From assembly GCF_902498065.1 (NCBI RefSeq), contig NZ_CABVIR010000008.1:1-64000 (forward strand): DNA of 64,000 nt. Reading direction: 5' to 3'. The notes under the pieces are model-generated. The model saw only the letters and a list, made by a program, of their open reading frames with translations, did no database searches and was not told the origin of the DNA. Every line of letters starts with the position of its first letter. Positions within the stretch are counted from its first letter, which is position 1. This document shows positions 52,204 through 60,567 of the stretch, in pieces. A program made the translations under genes and the position numbers. The stretch comes from Pseudomonas fluorescens. GTDB lineage: Bacteria > Pseudomonadota > Gammaproteobacteria > Pseudomonadales > Pseudomonadaceae.

Positions 52204-53576
52204 GAAACTTCGCCGACAGACCCGGCTGGCGAACCGTGGCGCAGGCCCGACAGCGCTTGCCTGTGACTGCGCTGACTGCTGATGGCGAACACGGTCATGG
52301 CAATCGCGGCCACTGCGCCGGGCAAGGCAAACGCCATGAAATTCAGTTGCAGCGGCAGGCTGATCCCGAGCAAGGCACCGCCCAGCAGAGGCCCGACAAT
52401 CGCGCCGTTACGTCCGATGCCCGAGGCCCAACCCAGACCGGTGGAGCGAATGGTCATGGAGTAGAACTGCGCAGCGCAGGCGTACAGCAGAATCTGCGAT
52501 CCGATGGTGGTGGCGCCCGCGATGGCGATCAGCAGGTACAGCAGCGGCATCGGGCTGTTGAAACCGAGCAAGGTGATCGACACGGCGGCGACGGCGAAGA
52601 ACACCGCCAACACCCGCGGCAGGTTCAGTTTGTCACCCAGCACGCCACCACCGACCGCGCCAAAAATAGCGCCGAAGTTGAGCACCAGCAGGAACGACAG
52701 GCTAGAACCCAGACTGTAACCGGCGTTGGCCATCAGTTTCGGCAGCCACGAACTCAAGGCGTAAACCATCAGCAAGCAGCAGAAAAACGCCAGCCACAGC
52801 ATCAGCGTGCGCAGCGCGCGCCCCTCGCGAAACAGTTGCAGCACGGGGGTCCCGGTGCCCTTCACTTCGCTCATGTGCAGTTGATCGCTGGTCTGCGCGA
52901 CGTACGCCGGATCCACCCGTTGGAGAATGGCGCGCGCCTCTTCATTACGCCCCTGACGCAGCATGAAACCCACCGACTCGGGCAGGAAATACATGATCAG
53001 CGGCAACAACACCAACGGCAGCACCGCGACATAAAACACCGATTGCCAGCCGAAGCTCGGAATCAGCACGATGCCCAGCCCCGCCGAGAGCATGCCGCCT
53101 ACGGAGTAGCCGCTGAACATGATCGCCACCAGCGTGCTGCGGATTTTCTTCGGCGCGTACTCGTTCATCAGCGCCACGACGTTGGGCATCACCCCGCCGA
53201 TGCCCAGGCCGGCGATGAACCGGCACAGGCCGAACTCGGTGGGGTTGCGGGCAAAACCATTGAGCACGGTAAAACCGCTGAAGAGCATCACGCAGATCGT
53301 GATGGCTTTCTTGCGGCCGATCCTGTCCGAGAGCGGGCCGAAAAACAGCGCGCCGAACATCATTCCAAACAATGCGTAACTTCCCAGCGCGCCGGCCTGC
53401 AAGGGACTGAGCCCCCACTCTTTCATCAGCATCGGCAACACCACGCCGTAGATCACCAAATCGTAACCGTCGAAAATGATGATCAGGGCACACCAGAACA
53501 GCACCATCCAGTGGAAGCGGTTGAATCGAGCGTTGTCGATAACCTCATGTACGTCGATCTTGCGCATGGCATTCAT
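52200..53576 (-). CDS. benK: aromatic acid MFS transporter BenK
   Basis: This 458-residue major facilitator of the aromatic acid:H+ symporter group (BenK/PcaK) has twelve helices. The family aspartates lie in DGYDLVIYG of helix 1, and GPLSDRIGRKKA forms the 2-3 loop. It begins the transport operon. AAGAG sits right before the first ATG, so the second ATG (53567) is also possible. A BenR/XylS-type repeat lies 85 bases upstream. Confidence 0.92.
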   Translation of the reverse strand: MNAMRKIDVHEVIDNARFNRFHWMVLFWCALIIIFDGYDLVIYGVVLPMLMKEWGLSPLQAGALGSYALFGMMFGALFFGPLSDRIGRKKAITICVMLFSGFTVLNGFARNPTEFGLCRFIAGLGIGGVMPNVVALMNEYAPKKIRSTLVAIMFSGYSVGGMLSAGLGIVLIPSFGWQSVFYVAVLPLVLLPLIMYFLPESVGFMLRQGRNEEARAILQRVDPAYVAQTSDQLHMSEVKGTGTPVLQLFREGRALRTLMLWLAFFCCLLMVYALSSWLPKLMANAGYSLGSSLSFLLVLNFGAIFGAVGGGVLGDKLNLPRVLAVFFAVAAVSITLLGFNSPMPLLYLLIAIAGATTIGSQILLYACAAQFYSMTIRSTGLGWASGIGRNGAIVGPLLGGALLGISLPLQLNFMAFALPGAVAAIAMTVFAISSQRSHRQALSGLRHGSPAGSVGEVS

Positions 53577-53660
53577 CTCTTGTTGTTGTTTTATTCAGAG
53601 CGTCGGTAAAGCGGCTAACGTCCCGTAAAGCCGAGGGTAAAGTTGCCAGGCGCGGGGCAA

Positions 53661-53696
53661 TATCCGCTTTGCGCAGATCGCTATCCGTTTTGTGCA
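53661..53696 (-). promoter_or_regulatory. BenR/XylS-type operator upstream of benK
   Basis: On the minus strand there are two direct repeats, TGCACAAAACGGATA (53696-53682) and TGCGCAAAGCGGATA (53675-53661), with starts 21 bases apart. This matches the TGCA-N6-GGNTA tandem site recognised by XylS and BenR at Pm and Pben promoters, so benzoate-dependent activation is likely. Confidence 0.85.
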
Positions 53697-53769
53697 GGGC
53701 CCTGAATCGGGCGCGGGAGGGAGGAATGTCGCGGCAGGCTTTTGCTCCTGCGCGACAAACAGTCTTTCT

Positions 53770-53876
53770 GGCGATCACCTTTGGACGCCAAGCCGGGGTC
53801 TATGGATGACCCCGACTACTTTCACCTGCCGGCCGTTGCGGCCGAACAAGTCAACGCATACGTCACTGAAGCCCGA
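53770..53876 (+). pseudogene. 5' remnant of a DUF1780 gene
   Basis: From ATG 53802 the translation MDDPDYFHLPAVAAEQVNAY, then VTEAR, matches the start of the intact DUF1780 protein at 54539 (MDDSDYLRLLTIAAEQANAF): 14 of the first 25 residues are identical. About 22 bases before each ATG are also alike (GACGCCAAGCCGGGGTCTAT against AACGCTAAGCTTGGGCCTAT). Similarity stops around 53875, exactly at the end of the ytfJ-like gene. It looks like a broken duplicate. The open frame continues antisense to ytfJ but that part is not related. Confidence 0.7.
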
Positions 53877-54344
53877 TCACGGCCGGGCCTTCTCCAGTGC
53901 CTCACGCAGTTGCGCCGCCGTGGCGTATTCGTGCTCACCGACCACTTGACCGTCCTTGAGCGCCAGCCACAACACTTTATCCACGGCCCCGGGGTAACGC
54001 GGCGCCACGCGCCCGTCACGGTCGAGCATCACGCGATAGGAATAATCGCGCATGGCCGGCACGGCGAACATCTTCGCGATCAGCCGAGGCATGCGCTGGA
54101 TATCCGCGACAAATACCGCGTGCCGGGCTTCCAGATAGCCCTTGGGCTGGCCCTGCAGTGCTGCGTCGACCAGTTTCGCGGCGTCCATGCTGCGCGCCAC
54201 CAGCAGCGTCTGCGTCTGGTTGTCGAGCGTGAAGGCCTGATCGAACTGATCAAGCAAGGTCCACGGCGCCAGCCGCTCACCCACCTCCAGCGCCTGAGCC
54301 CAGAGAGGCACAAGACTGAGCAATAACACGGGCCATAATTTCAC
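53877..54344 (-). CDS. YtfJ-like periplasmic thioredoxin-fold protein
   Basis: This 155-residue protein has a signal peptide (MKLWPVLLLSLVPLWAQA) and a thioredoxin-like fold of the YtfJ type (LEVGERLAPWTLLDQFDQAFTL...). No CxxC motif is present, so it is not a disulfide reductase. The C-terminus has the peroxiredoxin-like DRDGRVAPRYPG. Function unknown. It lies between a broken and an intact copy of a DUF1780 gene start. Confidence 0.8.
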   Translation of the reverse strand: MKLWPVLLLSLVPLWAQALEVGERLAPWTLLDQFDQAFTLDNQTQTLLVARSMDAAKLVDAALQGQPKGYLEARHAVFVADIQRMPRLIAKMFAVPAMRDYSYRVMLDRDGRVAPRYPGAVDKVLWLALKDGQVVGEHEYATAAQLREALEKARP

Positions 54345-54538
54345 GACATTCCCCTCGTTGAGGCGCTTGAGCGCAATGAATCCAGTCTACACCGCCTTTA
54401 TTGCACACCCAGTCGCCGCAACACCGATCACAGAAACATCGTGGGAACCCGACCGCCGTTGACGCCTGCGGGGCCATTACGACCTTGTTTCAACGCAAAG
54501 CTTTCAGCTTGTCGCATTTGAACGCTAAGCTTGGGCCT

Positions 54539-55165
54539 ATGGATGACTCAGATTATCTACGCCTGCTGACCATTGCGGCCGAGCAAGCCAACGCGTTCCT
54601 TTCCAATGCCCGCAAATGGGAGCGTGAGCGTTGGGTGTGCCAGCGCCTGCTGCAAGGCCTGAACATTCCTTACCGCGTCGACGAATTTGCCCCTGCCGGG
54701 GAGCCGCCGGACGTGTTGTTTCGCGATGCGAATTTCGAAGTGTTTTTCGTGCTCGACGAGGGCCGGCGCCTCAATGATGAGTGGCGCGATGAACTGCAGC
54801 GGCGACGCAGTGCGTTTTCCTTGAGTTCGCTGGTGCGCCGTGAGGCCAAGCCCAGACGCATTCCGGCCAATGAGTTCCTGCTGAGACTGGCGCCGACCTT
54901 GCGCAAAAAAGCGCACAACTACAAAGAGCGCGGCATGGACCTGGGCGAACTGGACATCATCGCCTTCGCCAGCCTCAAGCGCGAAGTGCTCGACCTCAAC
55001 AGCCATTTCCCACCGCCCACCGAATACTTGCGTCAGGGTTGGCGCTCGTTGTCGCTGGTCGGGCCGACCTTCGCTCGTGTGCTGTTCGCCCATCCGGATG
55101 CACCGGATTTCCTGCGCAGCAACCTCGGTCGCAGCATCGTCTTCGATGTCGGGATCAGCCTGTGA
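54539..55165 (+). CDS. DUF1780 family protein
   Basis: This 208-residue protein of the DUF1780 family has a helical N-terminus, a core resembling restriction-endonuclease folds (NIPYRVDEFAPAGEPPDVLFRDANFEVFFVLDEGRR with a D-x6-E-V-F pattern) and the tail NLGRSIVFDVGISL. Whether it acts on nucleic acid is unknown. The ATG at 54539 is the family start. Its stop overlaps the MOSC gene (GTGA). Confidence 0.85.
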   Translation: MDDSDYLRLLTIAAEQANAFLSNARKWERERWVCQRLLQGLNIPYRVDEFAPAGEPPDVLFRDANFEVFFVLDEGRRLNDEWRDELQRRRSAFSLSSLVRREAKPRRIPANEFLLRLAPTLRKKAHNYKERGMDLGELDIIAFASLKREVLDLNSHFPPPTEYLRQGWRSLSLVGPTFARVLFAHPDAPDFLRSNLGRSIVFDVGISL

Positions 55166-55689
55166 GTCCGCTGCAGGAACTGATCGCTGAAGTCCCGCAA
55201 ACCGGCCGCGTCCGCTGGATCGGCGTGCGCCCGCAGCCCCATGTGCCGATGATCGAACTGGAGGCCGTGGAGGCGCGGCTCGAGGCCGGCCTGACCGGCG
55301 ATCGCGCCCGCCCCGGCGCGCGCAATGCGCGACAAGTGACGTTGATTCAATGGGAGCATCTGGCAGTGATCAGCTCGCTGATGGGCCGGCCGGAAGATAA
55401 TCCGGTGTCACCTAATGACTTGCGGCGCAACCTCGTGATCAGTGGGATCAACCTGTTCAGCCTCAAGGGCCGCCGCTTCAAAATCGGCCAGGCGATTTTC
55501 GAAACCACCGGTTGGTGCCAGCCTTGCGCACGCCTGCAAAACAACCTCGGCCCCGGCACTTTTCAGGCCGTTCGCGGACATGGCGGAATCACCGCCCGAG
55601 TGTTACAAAGTGGAATCATTCGCCTGGACGATACAGTCAGCGTCGAGCCGATTCCGGCCAGCGGCTATGCTCCGTTCAATGTGGGGTAA
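55162..55689 (+). CDS. MOSC domain protein
   Basis: This 175-residue MOSC (Mo-cofactor sulfurase C-terminal) protein starts with GTG overlapping the previous stop. Conserved features are GLTGDRAR, QVTLIQWEHL, RRNLVISGINL and a cysteine in ETTGWCQPCARL near the expected Mo-ligand place. Relatives such as YiiM detoxify N-hydroxylated compounds. Substrate unknown. A longer upstream frame was rejected because it runs inside the DUF1780 gene. Confidence 0.87.
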   Translation: MSPLQELIAEVPQTGRVRWIGVRPQPHVPMIELEAVEARLEAGLTGDRARPGARNARQVTLIQWEHLAVISSLMGRPEDNPVSPNDLRRNLVISGINLFSLKGRRFKIGQAIFETTGWCQPCARLQNNLGPGTFQAVRGHGGITARVLQSGIIRLDDTVSVEPIPASGYAPFNVG

Positions 55690-55744
55690 AACCCCCTGTA
55701 GCTTCTACACATTCAGCAACGTCTACCCCCTGACGAGGCCCGAT

Positions 55745-55918
55745 ATGACCAGCCGCCTGAACCCCGACGACCAGAAGCATGTCGAAGAGTACCTGCACCT
55801 GTCCCAGCACCGAGTCGAGCGCCGGCCTTTCCGGCCGTGGATGCTCCTGGTGGTGGTACTGGCAGTGACCATTGGCCTGGGCCTGTTGAGCCGATTTATC
55901 AGTTACCTGACGCTATGA
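55745..55918 (+). CDS. DUF3094 small membrane protein
   Basis: This 57-residue protein starts at the ATG at 55745 (MTSRLNPDDQKHVEEYLHLS), has a basic HRVERRPFRPW segment and a single C-terminal membrane helix. It matches DUF3094, of unknown function. It lies just before ndh, and the pair is conserved in Pseudomonas, so a link to the respiratory membrane is possible. Confidence 0.85.
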   Translation: MTSRLNPDDQKHVEEYLHLSQHRVERRPFRPWMLLVVVLAVTIGLGLLSRFISYLTL

Positions 55919-55978
55919 GCTGCATCGCGCTCGCTCGGGTAATTGCACCGATTTCTTTTAGCCTTGCGAGATATCCCC

Positions 55979-57277
55979 ATGACTCATCGTATTGTCATCG
56001 TTGGCGGCGGCGCCGGCGGTCTGGAGTTGGCTACCCGTCTGGGTAAGACTCTGGGCAAGCGCGGCACGGCCAGTGTGATGCTGGTCGACGCGAACCTGAC
56101 CCACATCTGGAAACCGCTGTTGCACGAAGTGGCGGCCGGGTCTTTGAACTCTTCCGAAGACGAACTCAATTATGTTGCCCAGGCAAAATGGAACCACTTC
56201 GAGTTCCAGCTGGGGCGCATGAGCGGGCTCGATCGCGAACAGAAGAAAATCCAGTTGGCCGCCACGTATGACGAAGCCGGCCTGGAACTGGTGCCAGCAC
56301 GTGAAGTGCCATACGACTCGCTGGTGATCGCAGTCGGCAGCACCACCAACGATTTCGGTACCCAGGGAGCAGCGCAACATTGCCTGTTCCTCGACACCCG
56401 CAAACAGGCCGAGCGCTTCCATCAGCAACTGCTCAATCATTATTTGCGCGCGCACGCCGGGCAGACGGATGTGGTGCAGCAGATCAGCGTGGCGATCGTA
56501 GGTGCCGGCGCCACGGGCGTCGAGCTGGCCGCCGAACTGCACAATGCCGCGCATGAACTGGCGGCTTATGGTCTGGACCGGATCAAACCGGAGAACATGC
56601 ACATCACCCTGATCGAGGCCGGTCCACGGGTACTGCCAGCGCTGCCGGAACGGATTGGCGGCCCTGTGCATAAAACCCTGGAGAAACTCGGGGTCAACGT
56701 CATGACCAATGCGGCCGTCAGTGAAGTGACCGCCGACAGCCTGATCACCGCCGACGGCAATGTGATCAACGCCAGCCTCAAGGTCTGGGCCGCCGGCATC
56801 CGTGCGCCGGGTTTCCTCAAGGACATCGACGGTCTGGAAACCAATCGCATCAACCAGCTGCAAGTGCTGCCGACCCTGCAAACCACCCGTGACGAGAACA
56901 TCTTCGCCTTCGGTGACTGCGCGGCCTGCCCGCAACCAGGCACCGATCGAAATGTACCGCCGCGTGCCCAGGCTGCGCATCAACAGGCGTCGTTGCTGGC
57001 CAAATCGCTGAAGCTGCGGATCGAAGGCAAGCCGTTGCCTGTGTACAAGTACACCGATTACGGTTCGTTGATTTCGCTGTCGCGTTTTTCGGCTGTGGGT
57101 AACTTGATGGGCAACCTGACCGGCAGCGTGATGCTTGAGGGGTGGTTGGCGCGGATGTTTTATGTGTCGCTGTACCGCATGCACCAGATGGCGCTGTATG
57201 GCGCGTTTCGTACGGCGATGTTGATGTTGGGGAGCAAGATTGGGCGCGGAACCGAGCCGCGCCTGAAGCTGCATTAA
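55979..57277 (+). CDS. ndh: type II NADH dehydrogenase
   Basis: NDH-2 oxidises NADH and reduces quinone without pumping protons. The 432-residue protein has the FAD-binding VIVGGGAGGLELATRLG at the N-terminus, the NAD-binding VAIVGAGATGVELAAELH in the middle and a second FAD motif (NIFAFGDCAACPQ). The C-terminal amphipathic region anchors it to the membrane. The ATG at 55979 begins the conserved protein. Confidence 0.95.
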   Translation: MTHRIVIVGGGAGGLELATRLGKTLGKRGTASVMLVDANLTHIWKPLLHEVAAGSLNSSEDELNYVAQAKWNHFEFQLGRMSGLDREQKKIQLAATYDEAGLELVPAREVPYDSLVIAVGSTTNDFGTQGAAQHCLFLDTRKQAERFHQQLLNHYLRAHAGQTDVVQQISVAIVGAGATGVELAAELHNAAHELAAYGLDRIKPENMHITLIEAGPRVLPALPERIGGPVHKTLEKLGVNVMTNAAVSEVTADSLITADGNVINASLKVWAAGIRAPGFLKDIDGLETNRINQLQVLPTLQTTRDENIFAFGDCAACPQPGTDRNVPPRAQAAHQQASLLAKSLKLRIEGKPLPVYKYTDYGSLISLSRFSAVGNLMGNLTGSVMLEGWLARMFYVSLYRMHQMALYGAFRTAMLMLGSKIGRGTEPRLKLH

Positions 57278-57300
57278 ATATTCGGCGCTCGTCAGGACCC

Positions 57301-57392
57301 CATCGCGGGCAAGCCCGCTCCCACAGGTGATGTGTCGGACCCAGGCTCCATGGTCAGCATCTAACCCTGTGGGAGCGTGGCTTGCCCGCGAT
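57301..57392. repeat. paired REP element (ndh/EF-hand gene)
   Basis: CATCGCGGGCAAGCCCGCTC... (57301-57325) and TGTGGGAGCGTGGCTTGCCC... (57368-57392) form an inverted pair of a variant REP family with GGGC arms. The rest of the 340-base spacer up to 57616 holds no recognisable gene. Confidence 0.88.
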
Positions 57393-57616
57393 ACAGGCGC
57401 CTCGGTCTATCCTGCAAACACATGTGTGTCTCACTGTATCTCCCCCGCGGTTTCGCCCCTTCGCTTACAAATCCCCCCCTGCGCGACACAGTAGCGGTAC
57501 ACCCCGCCCGTTAAATGGCCACATCCGAGCAAGGCACCCCGCCAACTACGGTTATCGCCGCACTTACGTGGCAACCTTTATCGAGTGGTTGCGTCGTGCA
57601 ACCCAGGAGATTTGAA

Positions 57617-58015
57617 ATGTCCCGTACCACCAAGAACACTATCGGTTTGCTCGGCGCTGTCCTCGCTGGCGGCATGATGTTGACCGGCTCCGTTTTCGCC
57701 TCGCAGCCACTGACCCAGGGCTACCTGCTGGCCTCGGCCGAACAGGTGGTGAAAACCCCTGAAGGCAAGTGTGGCGAAGGCAAGTGTGGTGATGCATCGA
57801 TGGCAAAAACCGACACCGACGGCGACGGAAAAGTGTCCCGCGCCGAATTCCTGAAAGTCGCGCCCAAGTCCAATTTCGACAAGATCGACACCAACCATGA
57901 CGGCTTCATCGACGAACAAGAAGCGTTCGACAACGTGAAAGCCAACTACGAAGCCAATGGCAAGAAAATGCCAAAAGGCCTGTTCGAGCACCTGAAAGAC
58001 CAGGACGGCGCCTAA
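57617..58015 (+). CDS. EF-hand protein with EGKCG metal-binding motifs
   Basis: This 132-residue exported protein has a signal peptide (about 1-28), then two adjacent EGKCG motifs (EGKCGEGKCGD) and two canonical EF-hand loops (DTDGDGKVSRAE and DTNHDGFIDEQE). EGKCG repeats mark HvfA-type precursors, whose cysteines are turned into copper-binding oxazolone/thioamide groups by an HvfB (DUF692)/HvfC pair. Neither gene is next to it; it is followed by its own terminator. It may be a calcium protein, a metallophore-like precursor with maturases elsewhere, or a relic of both. AGGAG precedes the ATG. Confidence 0.85.
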   Translation: MSRTTKNTIGLLGAVLAGGMMLTGSVFASQPLTQGYLLASAEQVVKTPEGKCGEGKCGDASMAKTDTDGDGKVSRAEFLKVAPKSNFDKIDTNHDGFIDEQEAFDNVKANYEANGKKMPKGLFEHLKDQDGA

Positions 58016-58030
58016 GTATCCGGGCATCAG

Positions 58031-58066
58031 ACCGCGCTTCTCCATCGAGAGGCGCGGTATTTTTTC
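58031..58066 (+). terminator. terminator after the EF-hand gene
   Basis: CCGCGCTTCTC pairs with GAGAGGCGCGG (one wobble) and is followed by TATTTTTT. It makes the EF-hand gene monocistronic and faces the convergent MCP gene. Confidence 0.8.
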
Positions 58067-58077
58067 GTCTGGCGGTC

Positions 58078-59763
<1,686 letters not shown>

Positions 59764-59814
59764 TTATCGGCTAGTTGTATGATGACTTGAAAGGATTTGG
59801 TTTTTTCGAAGGCA

Positions 59815-59850
59815 AAAAAAATCCCCGTATCTTTCGATACGAGGATTTTT
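59815..59850 (-). terminator. terminator of the tRNA cluster
   Basis: On the minus strand, AAAAATCCTCGTATC and GATACGGGGATTTTTTT pair across four bases, immediately after the last tRNA. Confidence 0.88.
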
Positions 59851-59854
59851 AATA

Positions 59855-59931
59855 TGGTCGGGGTAAGGGGATTCGAACTCCTGACATCCTGCTCCCAAAG
59901 CAGGCGCGCTACCGGACTGCGCTATACCCCG
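59855..59931 (-). tRNA. tRNA-Pro (TGG), distal copy
   Basis: This 77-base cloverleaf starts CGGGGTATAGCGCAG, has anticodon stem CCTGC/GCAGG with anticodon TGG, T-loop GTTCGAATC and an encoded CCA. Its sequence is identical to the copy at 60108-60184. A terminator-like hairpin lies just upstream of its 5' end. Confidence 0.97.
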
Positions 59932-59935
59932 GTAA

Positions 59936-59962
59936 AAAAAAGGCACCCGTTAAAGGCGCCTT
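59936..59962 (-). terminator. internal terminator-like hairpin in the tRNA cluster
   Basis: On the minus strand, AAGGCGCC and GGGTGCCTT pair across six bases, with seven or more T residues following. It stands between tRNA-Lys and the distal tRNA-Pro, about five bases before the latter. It may end the main tRNA transcript or act in processing. Confidence 0.7.
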
Positions 59963-60026
59963 CTTCGATCAGCGCTTTTGGCCTCTGATCTTAAGATTCG
60001 ATTCCAGCGCTAACTGGTTTCAAAAA

Positions 60027-60102
60027 TGGTGGGTCGTGTGGGATTCGAACCTACGACCAATTGGTTAAAAGCCAACTGCTCTACCAACTGAGCTAACGAC
60101 CC
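60027..60102 (-). tRNA. tRNA-Lys (TTT)
   Basis: This 76-base cloverleaf starts GGGTCGTTAGCTCAG, has anticodon TTT in the GGCTTTTAACC loop, and an encoded CCA. Confidence 0.97.
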
Positions 60103-60107
60103 AAAAA

Positions 60108-60184
60108 TGGTCGGGGTAAGGGGATTCGAACTCCTGACATCCTGCTCCCAAAGCAGGCGCGCTACCGGACTGCGCTATACCCCG
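60108..60184 (-). tRNA. tRNA-Pro (TGG), proximal copy
   Basis: This 77-base tRNA is identical to 59855-59931, with anticodon TGG. It stands between tRNA-Asn and tRNA-Lys in the main transcript. Confidence 0.97.
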
Positions 60185-60193
60185 GTTTGAAAT

Positions 60194-60269
60194 TGGCTCC
60201 GTGACCAGGACTCGAACCTGGGACCCAATGATTAACAGTCATTTGCTCTACCGACTGAGCTATCACGGA
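60194..60269 (-). tRNA. tRNA-Asn (GTT)
   Basis: This 76-base cloverleaf has acceptor stem TCCGTGA/TCACGGA, anticodon GTT (loop CTGTTAA) and an encoded CCA. It is the first tRNA of the leftward cluster. Confidence 0.97.
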
Positions 60270-60355
60270 ACTACATATTTCAATTTACAACTGTGAAGCT
60301 TGCTTCACCTCTTCGACCCGTTCGCATCGCTGCGTTCGTGTGTCTGAGGCGCGCT

Positions 60356-60383
60356 ATTCTACAATTTTAAGCACCTCTGTCAA
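60356..60383 (-). promoter_or_regulatory. stable-RNA promoter of the tRNA cluster
   Basis: The minus strand carries TTGACA (60378-60383), a 16-base spacer and TAGAAT (60356-60361), then the GC-rich discriminator AGCGCGCC. The design is nearly the same as the rrn-type promoter at 17-44. The transcript would have a leader of about 80 bases before tRNA-Asn. The 130 bases upstream towards clpB hold no gene. Confidence 0.85.
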
Positions 60384-60516
60384 CCCCCTAAATTGCATTC
60401 AAGTTAATGATTTGCAACTTATTTCAGATTTCTGCTTGGGGAGCAGAAACCCTTCCGGGTGACTTACTGCGGGGCGCACTTTACAAGCCTTTTCCTTTAA
60501 GTTCAACAACCTGACG

Positions 60517-60546
60517 AAAAAAAGGCCTCGCAATGCGAGGCCTCTT
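60517..60546 (-). terminator. clpB terminator
   Basis: The GGCCTCGC-AAT-GCGAGGCC hairpin is followed on the minus strand by seven T residues, about 20 bases after the clpB stop. Confidence 0.88.
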
Positions 60547-60567
60547 CATTTTTGCCGTGGATGTGGA

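Noticed and set aside
53742-54326. 194-codon plus-strand frame starting with the DUF1780 remnant
   Set aside because: Only the first ~25 codons after 53802 resemble DUF1780; the rest is antisense to the ytfJ-like gene.
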